Source: Sphingomonas_E sp042693015
GTDB lineage: Bacteria > Pseudomonadota > Alphaproteobacteria > Sphingomonadales > Sphingomonadaceae
Assembly: GCF_042693015.1 (NCBI RefSeq)
Contig: NZ_CP170544.1
Span: 4,154,001-4,218,000 of the forward strand
DNA length: 64,000 nt
Reading direction: 5' to 3'
The notes under the pieces are model-generated. The model was not told where the DNA came from. It worked only from the letters and a program-made list of their open reading frames with translations, and made no database searches. This document shows, piece by piece, positions 7,963 to 15,711 of this stretch (the first letter of the stretch is position 1; every line of letters begins with the position of its first letter). The translations under genes were made by a program, and so were the position numbers.

Positions 7963-8547
7963 TCAGGCCGCGCGCTGGGGTTCCACCCAGCCGATAGTTC
8001 CGTCGTTGCGGCGGTAGACCATATTATATGCGCCGGTGCCACTATTGCGGAACAGGAGCGCAGCTGTGTTGCGCAGATCGAGCATCATCACCGCGTCTGA
8101 AACGCTCGTTTCCGGCACGTCCACGCGGGTTTCGGCGATGATCACGGGATTGTCGGCGGGCGCTGCCTCCACCTCCGCCGGGCCGCCATCGAAAACGGTG
8201 TAGCCGGCATCATATTCGACACCATTGACCGCACCCGAACCGGCGCTGTGACGATCCTTCAGCCGACGCATATAGCGGCGAAGCTGCGTTTCGATACGAT
8301 CGGCCGCCTGGTCGAAGCCCGGATGGGCATCCATGGCATAGCCCGATCCCTTCAGGATCACGCCCTGCATCACATGGGCAACAATATCGCAGGAAAATCC
8401 GTTGTCGTGCGGGCCTTTGCCGAATGTCACCTGGGCGGAAAGGCTGCGCGAGAAATATTTGTCGGCGATGCCTTGCAGCCGTTCTTCGACATGCGCGCGC
8501 AGCGCAGCGCCGGTATCGACCTGATGACCCGAAACGCGGATTTCCAT
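7963..8547 (-). CDS. hpf: Ribosome hibernation-promoting factor, long form
   Basis: A 194-residue long-form HPF, which binds the 30S decoding region and dimerises 70S ribosomes in stationary phase. The N-terminal S30AE domain begins MEIRVSGHQVDTG and contains the basic helix RYMRRLKDRH. The C-terminal dimerisation domain carries SVSDAVMMLDLRNTAALLFRN and YRRNDGTIGWVEP. ATG 8547 is preceded by a strong ribosome-binding site (GGAGGTGA), better than upstream alternatives. It heads the run with ptsN. Confidence 0.95.
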   Translation of the reverse strand: MEIRVSGHQVDTGAALRAHVEERLQGIADKYFSRSLSAQVTFGKGPHDNGFSCDIVAHVMQGVILKGSGYAMDAHPGFDQAADRIETQLRRYMRRLKDRHSAGSGAVNGVEYDAGYTVFDGGPAEVEAAPADNPVIIAETRVDVPETSVSDAVMMLDLRNTAALLFRNSGTGAYNMVYRRNDGTIGWVEPQRAA

Positions 8548-8616
8548 GGCTTCACCTCCGATTTTAATGTGCGACCGCACCCAAGGTCGGAGCGGCCGCG
8601 GCCTTAAGCCCGGTCA

Positions 8617-8638
8617 AACGCCCGGTCAACCGGGCGTT
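8617..8638 (-). terminator. Palindrome at the 3' end of dnaQ, possible weak terminator
   Basis: A perfect 10-bp inverted repeat with a 2-base centre (AACGCCCGGT / ACCGGGCGTT) spans the dnaQ stop codon. On the minus strand it is followed by GTTTG rather than a proper T-run, so termination efficiency would be modest. It separates dnaQ from hpf. Confidence 0.4.
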
Positions 8639-9339
8639 GCGGCGCTCTCCCAGAGCGGGTCGGCCAGCTTGGATATAAACGCTTGATGACGAAGCAGTTC
8701 CTCCATGCTGGGTGCGTGCGGCCGGGGAGGCCGCACCGGGCGGGCTGCACGCTTCCCCCCAGGGGAAAGGGCGTGCGCGTCCAGCGACTCGGTGGCCGCC
8801 GGTTCGCTTCTGAGCGACAGGCCGATCTGCCTGCCGCCGGTAAGTTCGACATAGAGCTGGGCGAGCAGTTGCGCGTCCAGCAAGGCGCCATGCTTGACGC
8901 GATGGCTTCGGTCGATGCCATAGCGGGTGCACAACGCGTCGAGCGAATGCTTCGCGCCGGGATGGCGCTGGCGCGCGATCGCCAGCGTATCCACCATCCG
9001 CGTCATGCAGACGGCATCCCGGCCGCAAAGGCCGAGCTCGGCATTCAGGAATCCGAAGTCGAACTGCGCATTATGTGCCACCAGCGGAGCATCGCCGATG
9101 AATTCCAGCAGATCGCTCACGGAATCGGCGAAGAGAGGTTTGTCCGACAGGAATATGATGGACAGGCCGTGGACGGCCTCCGCCTCGCTCGGCATCGTCC
9201 GGTTGGGATTGAAATAAGCGTGGTAGGTGCGCCCGGTTTCGCACCGATTGATCAGTTCGACACAGCCGATCTCGACAAGGCGGTGCCCGTCAGCAGGGCT
9301 GAGGCCGGTGGTTTCGGTGTCGAAAACAATCTCACGCAT
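8626..9339 (-). CDS. dnaQ: DNA polymerase III epsilon subunit (3'-5' proofreading exonuclease)
   Basis: DEDDh exonuclease that proofreads for the replicative polymerase. In 237 residues the Exo I motif is FDTETTGL (Asp7, Glu9), Exo II is VAHNAQFDFGFLN, and Exo III is the His...Asp pair in HGALLDAQLLAQLY. The tail (PGGKRAARPVRPPRP and the following helix) resembles the polymerase-alpha-binding linker of epsilon. It closes the ppsR-maf-aroE-coaE-dnaQ run, 9 bp after coaE. The same order is found at other alphaproteobacterial origins. Confidence 0.95.
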   Translation of the reverse strand: MREIVFDTETTGLSPADGHRLVEIGCVELINRCETGRTYHAYFNPNRTMPSEAEAVHGLSIIFLSDKPLFADSVSDLLEFIGDAPLVAHNAQFDFGFLNAELGLCGRDAVCMTRMVDTLAIARQRHPGAKHSLDALCTRYGIDRSHRVKHGALLDAQLLAQLYVELTGGRQIGLSLRSEPAATESLDAHALSPGGKRAARPVRPPRPHAPSMEELLRHQAFISKLADPLWESAATPG

Positions 9340-9348
9340 TTGATTCGA

Positions 9349-9945
9349 TTATCGGCCTCCCGGGCCACTTAGGCAAGCGATGACACACCTGACTTGTTCA
9401 CGCGTCGCATTCATGCTGCGTCCTGTGTCGATCACGAAATCGGCACGGCGGCGCTTTTCCGGATCGGGCGTCTGCAGCGATAGGATGTGGGCGAGCCGCG
9501 CCGCCGTCATTCCGGGCCGCGCCAGCACGCGCCGCCGCTGAATCCAGGCCGGCGCGGACACCACCGCGATCGCGTCCATTTTACGCCAGCCACCCTTTTC
9601 GAACAGCAACGGCACATCGAGCACGACCAGACGTCGCGCCCGATGACGGCTGAGAAAGGTGAGCCTTACACGATGAAGTGCGGGATAAAGCAGCCTTTCG
9701 AGTCGGGCGAGAGCAACATCGTCTCCCCATACGGCCTGCCGCAACAGGGCGCGATCGACGCCGAGCTCCGGGCTGGTCGTGCCCGGATGCAGCGCTTCGA
9801 TCGCTTCCAGCAATTTGCTGCCCGGCCCCTGCAGGCGATGCACCTCGGCATCGGCATCGAACACCGGCACGCCTTCTGCACGGAACATCGCCGCGACGGT
9901 CGATTTGCCCATGCCGATCGATCCGGTCAGCCCCAGCGTCTTCAT
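9349..9945 (-). CDS. coaE: Dephospho-CoA kinase
   Basis: Catalyses the last step of coenzyme A synthesis, ATP-dependent phosphorylation of the 3'-hydroxyl of dephospho-CoA. The 198-residue sequence begins with the P-loop GLTGSIGMGKST, followed by the CoaE features GVPVFDADAEVHRL and LVVLDVPLLFEKGG. Length and motif order match the family. Its start overlaps the aroE stop by 4 bp, indicating coupling. Confidence 0.95.
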   Translation of the reverse strand: MKTLGLTGSIGMGKSTVAAMFRAEGVPVFDADAEVHRLQGPGSKLLEAIEALHPGTTSPELGVDRALLRQAVWGDDVALARLERLLYPALHRVRLTFLSRHRARRLVVLDVPLLFEKGGWRKMDAIAVVSAPAWIQRRRVLARPGMTAARLAHILSLQTPDPEKRRRADFVIDTGRSMNATREQVRCVIACLSGPGGR

Positions 9946-10808
9946 GCGGTGAGCAGCGCCCGCAATTCGGCATCATGTTCGCGCGGCGCGGCCTGGCCGA
10001 AGAAGAGGCGGAAGGCTTCGGCCGCCTGGCCGATCAACATTGCGAGGCCGTCCACGGTCTGATGGCCTCGTGCCCGCGCTTCGGCCAGCATTGCGGTTTC
10101 CAGCGGCGCATAGACGATATCGTAGATCACCGCGCCCGGCGGGACATGGCTGAAATCGAGCCGCAGCGGCGGCTGGCCCGTCATACCCAGCGGCGTCGTA
10201 TTGACCACCAAATCGAGCACGCCCGATCGGTCGTCGAAGGCGAAATCGGTCGGATCGGCAAAATGATCGAGCGTTGCGACATGCGTGTCGACATCTTCGA
10301 TCTCCGCAGCCAGCGCCTCTGCCTGGGCCAGATTGCGCGCGGCGATGACGAGGGTGAAGCCATGGCTGGACAGTGCATGGGCCACCGCCTTGGCCGCCCC
10401 GCCGGCGCCCAGGATCCGCGCCATCCGGTAAAGATGCCGATCATTGAGCGACGGCTGCAACGGTTCAAGAAAGCCGGCCGCATCGCTATTATGGCCGATC
10501 AGTGCGCCATCACGTGCAACGATCGTGTTGACCGCGCCGATCTTGGCGGCAACCGGATCGATCCTGTCGAGAAAGGGAATCACCGCCTGCTTGTGCGGCA
10601 CGGTGACGTTGCAGCCGCGCCAGCCGGGCAGGTTGCGCCGATCGGAGAAGAAATCGCCCAGCTCCTCGCCACCAACCCGCGTCTTTTCGTAAAAGCCTTC
10701 AAGGCCGAGCTTGCCCAGCCAGAAGCGATGGATCAGCGGCGATTTGGAATGGGCGATCGGATCGCCGATCACTTCGGCCTTGGGGATGACGGCGCTGGGC
10801 AGGCTCAT
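9942..10808 (-). CDS. aroE: Shikimate dehydrogenase (NADP+)
   Basis: Reduces 3-dehydroshikimate to shikimate in aromatic amino-acid synthesis. The 288-residue protein shows the substrate-binding start GDPIAHSKSPLIHRFW, the catalytic lysine in NVTVPHKQAV, and the NADP-binding glycine motif ILGAGGAAKAVAHAL. The adenosine-phosphate strand follows (VIAARN). It overlaps maf upstream and coaE downstream by 4 bp each, so it is in the middle of a tightly coupled operon. Confidence 0.95.
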   Translation of the reverse strand: MSLPSAVIPKAEVIGDPIAHSKSPLIHRFWLGKLGLEGFYEKTRVGGEELGDFFSDRRNLPGWRGCNVTVPHKQAVIPFLDRIDPVAAKIGAVNTIVARDGALIGHNSDAAGFLEPLQPSLNDRHLYRMARILGAGGAAKAVAHALSSHGFTLVIAARNLAQAEALAAEIEDVDTHVATLDHFADPTDFAFDDRSGVLDLVVNTTPLGMTGQPPLRLDFSHVPPGAVIYDIVYAPLETAMLAEARARGHQTVDGLAMLIGQAAEAFRLFFGQAAPREHDAELRALLTA

Positions 10809-11401
10809 GATTCAATCACTCCGCGCACCCGCAGATAATCCAGCAGTGGCAATAACGGCAGCCCGAGAATGGTGAAATGGCTGCCTTCGATCCGAGCGAA
10901 CAATTGCGCACCAAGCGCTTCGAGCCGGTAGCCACCCACGCAGCCCCCAATCTCCGGCCACTCGGCATCGATATAGGTTTCGAGCCAGTCGTCGGAAAAA
11001 TTGCGCATCGTCAGCCGCGCGACGTCCACATGCCGCCAGATCGGCTCGCCACCCAGACAGATCACCGCGGCGCTGATGAGCTTGTGGGTGGTGCCGCGCA
11101 GCCCGCGCAACTGCCGGGCGGCATCCTCACGGCTCGCCGGCTTGTCCAGCATCGTCCCGTCCGCCATCGCCAGCGTCTGATCGCAGCCGAGCACCAGATC
11201 CTGCGGAAAACGGCGCGACAGTTTCAGCGCCTTTAACTCCGCCAACGCATCCGCCATCCGCCGTGCATCATTGCCATCCGCCTTGAGCGCGGCTTTGGCC
11301 ATATCCTCGTCGACGCCCGGTGCCATCGCTTCGTGCGGCACGCCGGCTTGCGCGAGCATGGCCCGCCGCGCCGAGGATTGCGAAGCCAGGATCAAAATCA
11401 T
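10805..11401 (-). CDS. Maf-family nucleoside triphosphate pyrophosphatase
   Basis: Sanitises non-canonical or excess nucleoside triphosphates. In 198 residues the family motifs are LASQSSARRAMLAQAG at the N-terminus, the PGVDED segment, LVLGCDQTL with the catalytic aspartate, and FARIEGSHFTILGLPLLPLL near the end. Maf proteins fall into dTTP/UTP and m7GTP/CTP types, and I cannot decide the type reliably from sequence, so no symbol is given. It is the second gene of the ppsR-maf-aroE-coaE-dnaQ operon, joined by 4-bp overlaps on both sides. Confidence 0.92.
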   Translation of the reverse strand: MILILASQSSARRAMLAQAGVPHEAMAPGVDEDMAKAALKADGNDARRMADALAELKALKLSRRFPQDLVLGCDQTLAMADGTMLDKPASREDAARQLRGLRGTTHKLISAAVICLGGEPIWRHVDVARLTMRNFSDDWLETYIDAEWPEIGGCVGGYRLEALGAQLFARIEGSHFTILGLPLLPLLDYLRVRGVIES

Positions 11402-12225
11402 GCCTCATCTTCCTCGGGCTTGCGCCGTTCGTTGACAAGATTGATGATCGCGGCGGCCGTTTCCTCGATCGATCGGCGCGTGACATCGATCACCGGCCAG
11501 CCATTGTCGGAAAAGAGCCGGCGGGCAAAAGCGAGCTCTGCGGCCACCGCCTCCTGGTCGACATAAGCGGTCTCGGGCGCCTGGTTGAGCGAGAGCAAGC
11601 GATTGCGACGGATCTGGACCAGGCGGTCGGGACTCGTCGTCAGTCCCACCACCAGCGGACGCTTGAGATGAAATAGCGACGGCGGCGGCGGCGCTTCGGG
11701 CACCAGCGGGATATTGGCAACCTTGTAGCCGCGATTGGCGAGATAGATGGATGTCGGCGTCTTGGACGATCGCGACACGCCGGCCAGCACTACGTCCGCT
11801 TCCTCCCAATCCTCGGCCGCGATGCCGTCATCATGGGCAATGGTGAACTGGATCGCTTCGACCCGCGCAAAATAAGCGGCGTCGAGCATATGCTGGCGGC
11901 CGGGCCGCTCCATCGCCTGCTGCCCAAGCAGCCGCGATAGCGCCTCGATGATCGGGTCCAGCGCAGAAACCGTCGGCAGGCCGAGCGCGTGGCAGCGCAT
12001 TTCCAGTCGCTGGCGCACCTCGTGATTGACCAAAGTGAAGATCACCAACCCCGGCCGCTGCGCGATTTCGGTGAGCACCCGATCGAGATGCCCCTCGGAC
12101 CGTACCATCGGCCAGAAATGCTTGATCGTCTCAACCCCGTCGAACTGGGCGAGGCCCGCCTTGGCGATATTCTCCAGCGTCTCGCCGGTGGAGTCGGACA
12201 GAAGATGGAGGTGCAGCCGGATCAT
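11398..12225 (-). CDS. ppsR: Bifunctional kinase/pyrophosphorylase regulator of PEP synthase or PPDK
   Basis: A 275-residue DUF299 protein, which inactivates phosphoenolpyruvate synthase or pyruvate phosphate dikinase by ADP-dependent phosphorylation and reactivates it by phosphorolysis. It opens with LHLLSDSTGETLENIAKAG and carries the P-loop-like GVSRSSKTPTSIYLANRGYK. Which of the two target enzymes the organism uses is not visible, so the symbol is tentative. It is divergent from hemE across the putative replication origin, a position conserved in Caulobacter and Rickettsia. Confidence 0.92.
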   Translation of the reverse strand: MIRLHLHLLSDSTGETLENIAKAGLAQFDGVETIKHFWPMVRSEGHLDRVLTEIAQRPGLVIFTLVNHEVRQRLEMRCHALGLPTVSALDPIIEALSRLLGQQAMERPGRQHMLDAAYFARVEAIQFTIAHDDGIAAEDWEEADVVLAGVSRSSKTPTSIYLANRGYKVANIPLVPEAPPPPSLFHLKRPLVVGLTTSPDRLVQIRRNRLLSLNQAPETAYVDQEAVAAELAFARRLFSDNGWPVIDVTRRSIEETAAAIINLVNERRKPEEDEA

Positions 12226-12535
12226 TGCGCCTCCTGGGCGAACATGGGCATGGCCCTGTGGAAAAGCATGGGGATGGCGCTAGCGTGAAGCCGGGCATTG
12301 TTTCAAGCCGCGGATTCATCCCCGGCCTTCCGACTCGATCCCGCAGCTTTTCCACAGGCCACCCCGATCATCCACAGCCTGTTGATAACGGGGGTGGAAA
12401 TTCCGACTCACGTGAGGCTCGCGAGTCGGTTTTGAGTCAAGCTGTTGGCAAGAACGGGGCCAGCGAATAAACCCCGGCTTGCCCACCCCCTACCTTCATC
12501 TACAGATTCCTTAAGATTCATAAGATTGGATAGTA
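12226..12535. other. Putative chromosomal replication origin (oriC) between ppsR and hemE
   Basis: A 310-bp non-coding gap, long for this window. It holds two TTTTCCACA DnaA boxes (12257-12265 on minus, 12348-12356 on plus) and two one-mismatch boxes, TCATCCACA at 12368-12376 and TTATCAACA at 12380-12388 on minus. Seven GANTC sites lie within 12313-12519. A 7-bp inverted repeat (12403-12409 with 12423-12429) encloses the palindrome CTCACGTGAG. The right end, about 12498-12537, is AT-rich with two AAGATT copies and could be the unwinding element. Gene order (hemE on one side; ppsR, maf, aroE, coaE, dnaQ on the other) matches the Caulobacter origin, and parS sites lie 8-10 kb away. Origin activity is an inference. 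Confidence 0.72.
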
Positions 12536-13597
12536 ATGGAGCCCGACTCCCTGACCGCGAGCCCGCTTTCGAAGGCCCATGATCGTCCCTTGCTCGCCGT
12601 GTTGCGCGGGGAGCGTCGCGATCCGCCGCCGGTGTGGCTCATGCGTCAGGCCGGCCGCTATCTTCCCGAATATCGCGCGCTCAGGGCCGAAAAGGGCGGT
12701 TTCCTTGAGTTGGTGCATGACAGCGCGGCCGCGGCCGAGGTGACGCTCCAACCGATCCGCCGTTTCGGTTTCGACGGCGCGATCCTGTTCTCGGACATCC
12801 TCGTCATTCCGCACGCGCTCGGGCAGGATCTGTGGTTCGAGACCGGGGAGGGGCCGCGGCTCGCACCCAGGCTGGTCGATCATATGCTGTCCGATCTAAC
12901 CGCAGCACCTGAACGGCTCACGCCCATCTATGAAACCGTGCGTCAGGTCCGCGCCCAGTTGCCGGCCGCGACCACCTTGCTCGGCTTTGCCGGTTCGCCC
13001 TGGACGGTCGCGACCTATATGGTGGCGGGGCAGGGGAGCCGGGAACAGGCCGAAGCGCGGCGTATGGCGTATCGCGATCCGGCTGCGTTCCAGGGGATCA
13101 TCGACGCCATCGTCGCCGCCACGATCGATTATCTCGCCGGCCAGATCGAGGCAGGCGTCGATGCGATCCAGCTTTTCGATAGCTGGGCGGGAAGCCTGTC
13201 ACCGGCGCAGTTCGAACGCTGGGTGATCGCGCCGACCGTTACCATCGTCGAGACGTTGCGCGCACGTTTCCCGGCGACGCCGATCATCGGCTTTCCCAAG
13301 GGCGCGGGTGGCAAGCTGCCGGCTTATGCGCGGGAAACGCGGGTCGACGCGCTGGGCCTCGATGAAACGGTCGATCCGCGCTGGGCCGATGCCAGCCTGC
13401 CGACGGGGCTGCCGGTGCAAGGTAATCTCGATCCGCTAGCGTTGATCACCGGCGGCGAAGCACTGGACAATGCGGTCGCCGAAATCCGCGCGGCCTTTCG
13501 CGATCGGCCGCATATCTTCAATCTCGGCCATGGCATCCTGCCCGATGCGCCGATCGCACATGTCGAACGCTTGCTGACCCTGCTCAGAACCCGCTAG
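12536..13597 (+). CDS. hemE: Uroporphyrinogen decarboxylase
   Basis: Removes four carboxyl groups from uroporphyrinogen III to give coproporphyrinogen III in haem synthesis. The 353-residue sequence carries both family signatures, PPVWLMRQAGRYLPEYR near the N-terminus and GFPKGAGGKLPAYA in the C-terminal half, plus the FSDILVIPHALGQ region of the active-site cleft. Start ATG 12536 lies at the edge of the AT-rich part of the putative origin, and the ribosome-binding site is weak (GGA only). hemJ follows by 9 bp. Confidence 0.96.
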   Translation: MEPDSLTASPLSKAHDRPLLAVLRGERRDPPPVWLMRQAGRYLPEYRALRAEKGGFLELVHDSAAAAEVTLQPIRRFGFDGAILFSDILVIPHALGQDLWFETGEGPRLAPRLVDHMLSDLTAAPERLTPIYETVRQVRAQLPAATTLLGFAGSPWTVATYMVAGQGSREQAEARRMAYRDPAAFQGIIDAIVAATIDYLAGQIEAGVDAIQLFDSWAGSLSPAQFERWVIAPTVTIVETLRARFPATPIIGFPKGAGGKLPAYARETRVDALGLDETVDPRWADASLPTGLPVQGNLDPLALITGGEALDNAVAEIRAAFRDRPHIFNLGHGILPDAPIAHVERLLTLLRTR

Positions 13598-13606
13598 AGC
13601 ATAATC

Positions 13607-14074
13607 ATGGATCTCGCGAGCGCGCTTCCCGGAATCGGCTTTCTCGGAGCGGCTTATCCGTGGGTGAAGGCCGCGCATCTGATCTTCGTGATCTTCTGGA
13701 TGGCCGGGCTGTTCATGCTGCCCCGCTTCCTGGTCTATCATCAGCCGGTGACGCCGGGCTCTGCCGAAGACCGGCTGTGGATCGACCGCGAAAATCGCCT
13801 GCGCAAGATCATCATCAATCCGGCGATGATCATCGTCTGGGTGATCGGCTTGGTGCTGGCGGTGAATGTCGGGGCTTTCAGCGAGGGCTGGTTTCACGCG
13901 AAGCTCGCCGCGGTGTTCCTGCTGTCCGGCTATCATGGCTGGGCGGTGGGCTATGCCAAGAAGATGGCGAAGGGCTTCCGCCCGGCGAGCGACAAGTCGC
14001 TCAGGATGATGAACGAGATCCCCGGCATTGCGACCGCGGTGATCGTGATCCTGGTGATCGTCCGGCCCTTCTGA
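13607..14074 (+). CDS. hemJ: HemJ-type protoporphyrinogen IX oxidase (membrane)
   Basis: A 155-residue membrane protein with four predicted helices. The conserved histidine-containing first helix is KAAHLIFVIFWMAGLFMLPRF, and the basic loop plus second helix is RLRKIIINPAMIIVWVIG, both typical of HemJ, which oxidises protoporphyrinogen IX to protoporphyrin IX. Its position 9 bp after hemE fits a small haem-synthesis operon. The 253 bp between it and rho contain no gene that I can support. Confidence 0.92.
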   Translation: MDLASALPGIGFLGAAYPWVKAAHLIFVIFWMAGLFMLPRFLVYHQPVTPGSAEDRLWIDRENRLRKIIINPAMIIVWVIGLVLAVNVGAFSEGWFHAKLAAVFLLSGYHGWAVGYAKKMAKGFRPASDKSLRMMNEIPGIATAVIVILVIVRPF

Positions 14075-14327
14075 GCTGTCGCGGACAGTGCCAACAGGCA
14101 TTGTAGCGACGCCCGCTGCTTGCATTTGGCGTGCGGCGAACCATATCCAGCCCGTCCCGGGCATAAGCAGATTTGCCACAGTCGCCCCGCTTCCGCGCAC
14201 GGCGGCTTGACTTGAATCCCGGCCTTGCTTTACCGCGCGAACAAGGGTCCACCGTCCGTGTGAGGCCATTTCCCCGATCTTACCGCCGTTTCGCGCGATC
14301 CTTACGCTTCCTGCCCAGGAACAAGTT

Positions 14328-15584
14328 ATGCATCTCAAAGACCTTAAGAAGAATTCCCCCGCCGAACTCGTGGCGATGGCCGAGGAGCTTGGCGTCGAGG
14401 GCGCGTCCACCCTGCGCAAGCAGGATCTGATGTTCGCGATTCTCAAGGTCCAGGCCGAAAATGGCGAGCAGATCATGGGCCTCGGCACGATCGAGGTGCT
14501 GCCCGACGGCTTCGGCTTCCTGCGCAGCCCCGAAGCGAACTATCTCGCCGGTCCCGATGACATCTACATCTCGCCCAATCAGGTCCGTAAGTTCGGCCTG
14601 CGCACTGGTGACACGGTGGAAGGCGAGGTCCGCGGACCCAAGGATGGCGAGCGCTATTTCGCGCTGACGCGGCTCGTGTCGGTCAATTTCGACGATCCCG
14701 AGGTCGTCCGCCACCGCGTCAATTTCGACAACCTCACGCCGCTCTATCCCGAAAGCAAGCTGACGCTCGATCCGCATGACCCCACGGTCAAGGACAAGTC
14801 GGCTCGCGTCATCGATATCGTCGCCCCGCAGGGCAAGGGCCAGCGCGCGCTGATCGTCGCGCCGCCGCGCGTCGGTAAGACGGTTCTGCTCCAGAACATC
14901 GCCAAGGCCATTACCGACAACCACCCGGAAGTCTTCCTGATCGTGCTGCTCATCGATGAGCGCCCCGAGGAAGTCACTGACATGCAGCGGTCCGTGAAGG
15001 GCGAGGTCATCTCCTCGACCTTCGACGAACCTGCCCAGCGCCACGTCCAGGTCGCCGAAATGGTGATCGAGAAGGCCAAGCGCCTCGTCGAGCACAAGAA
15101 GGACGTCGTGATCCTGCTCGACTCGATCACCCGCCTCGGCCGCGCTTACAACACGGTCGTCCCGTCCTCGGGCAAGGTGCTGACCGGCGGTGTCGACGCC
15201 AATGCGCTGCAGCGCCCCAAGCGCTTCTTCGGTGCGGCCCGCAATATCGAGGAAGGCGGTTCGCTCTCGATCATCGCGACCGCGCTGATCGATACCGGCA
15301 GCCGCATGGACGAAGTGATCTTCGAAGAATTCAAGGGCACCGGCAACTCGGAAATCGTCCTCGATCGCAAGGTCGCCGACAAGCGCATCTTCCCGGCGAT
15401 GGACGTCGGCAAGTCCGGCACCCGCAAGGAAGAGCTGCTGGTCGACAAGGCCAAGCTGTCGAAGATGTGGGTGCTACGCCGCATCCTCATGCAGATGGGC
15501 ACCATCGATGCGATGGAATTCCTGCTCGACAAGATGAAGGACTCGAAGACCAACGAGGACTTCTTCGACTCGATGAACCAATAA
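14328..15584 (+). CDS. rho: Transcription termination factor Rho
   Basis: Hexameric RNA helicase for factor-dependent termination. The 418-residue protein has the N-terminal Rho_N helices (LKDLKKNSPAELVAMAEELG), the OB-fold RNA-binding domain with DGFGFLRSPEANY, and an ATPase core with Walker A APPRVGKTVLLQN and the signature DSITRLGRAYNTV. No insertion between the N-terminal parts is present, unlike actinobacterial Rho. ATG 14328 has AGGA eight bases upstream. Rho lies in the same position after hemE in other alphaproteobacteria. Confidence 0.97.
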   Translation: MHLKDLKKNSPAELVAMAEELGVEGASTLRKQDLMFAILKVQAENGEQIMGLGTIEVLPDGFGFLRSPEANYLAGPDDIYISPNQVRKFGLRTGDTVEGEVRGPKDGERYFALTRLVSVNFDDPEVVRHRVNFDNLTPLYPESKLTLDPHDPTVKDKSARVIDIVAPQGKGQRALIVAPPRVGKTVLLQNIAKAITDNHPEVFLIVLLIDERPEEVTDMQRSVKGEVISSTFDEPAQRHVQVAEMVIEKAKRLVEHKKDVVILLDSITRLGRAYNTVVPSSGKVLTGGVDANALQRPKRFFGAARNIEEGGSLSIIATALIDTGSRMDEVIFEEFKGTGNSEIVLDRKVADKRIFPAMDVGKSGTRKEELLVDKAKLSKMWVLRRILMQMGTIDAMEFLLDKMKDSKTNEDFFDSMNQ

Positions 15585-15613
15585 GCCCCGTCGGCAGTTT
15601 TCCGTCACGGGTG

Positions 15614-15634
15614 CCCGTCCTCGGCGACGGGTTT
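15614..15634 (+). terminator. Weak hairpin after rho
   Basis: CCCGTC and GACGGG form a 6-bp stem around a CTCGGC loop, followed by TTT, 29 bp after the rho stop. The short stem and three T residues make this a weak intrinsic terminator at best. Confidence 0.4.
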
Positions 15635-15650
15635 GCAACCTAATATGTCT

Positions 15651-15684
15651 GGCGCGCCATGGCGAAGGATCGCTGTGGCGCGCC
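15651..15684. repeat. Perfect 9-bp inverted repeat between rho and terC
   Basis: GGCGCGCCA and TGGCGCGCC are exact inverted copies separated by 16 bases, ending 27 bp before the terC ATG at 15712. It could be an RNA hairpin in the terC leader or an operator. No T-run follows, so it is not an intrinsic terminator, and it does not match the manganese-sensing yybP-ykoY riboswitch as I know it. Confidence 0.6.
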
Positions 15685-15711
15685 TGCTTTGGAATCCGCT
15701 AAAGGCCGCAC

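Noticed and set aside
15635..15711. Manganese riboswitch (yybP-ykoY) upstream of terC
   Set aside because: The conserved yybP-ykoY core as I know it is absent; only a simple inverted repeat is present.
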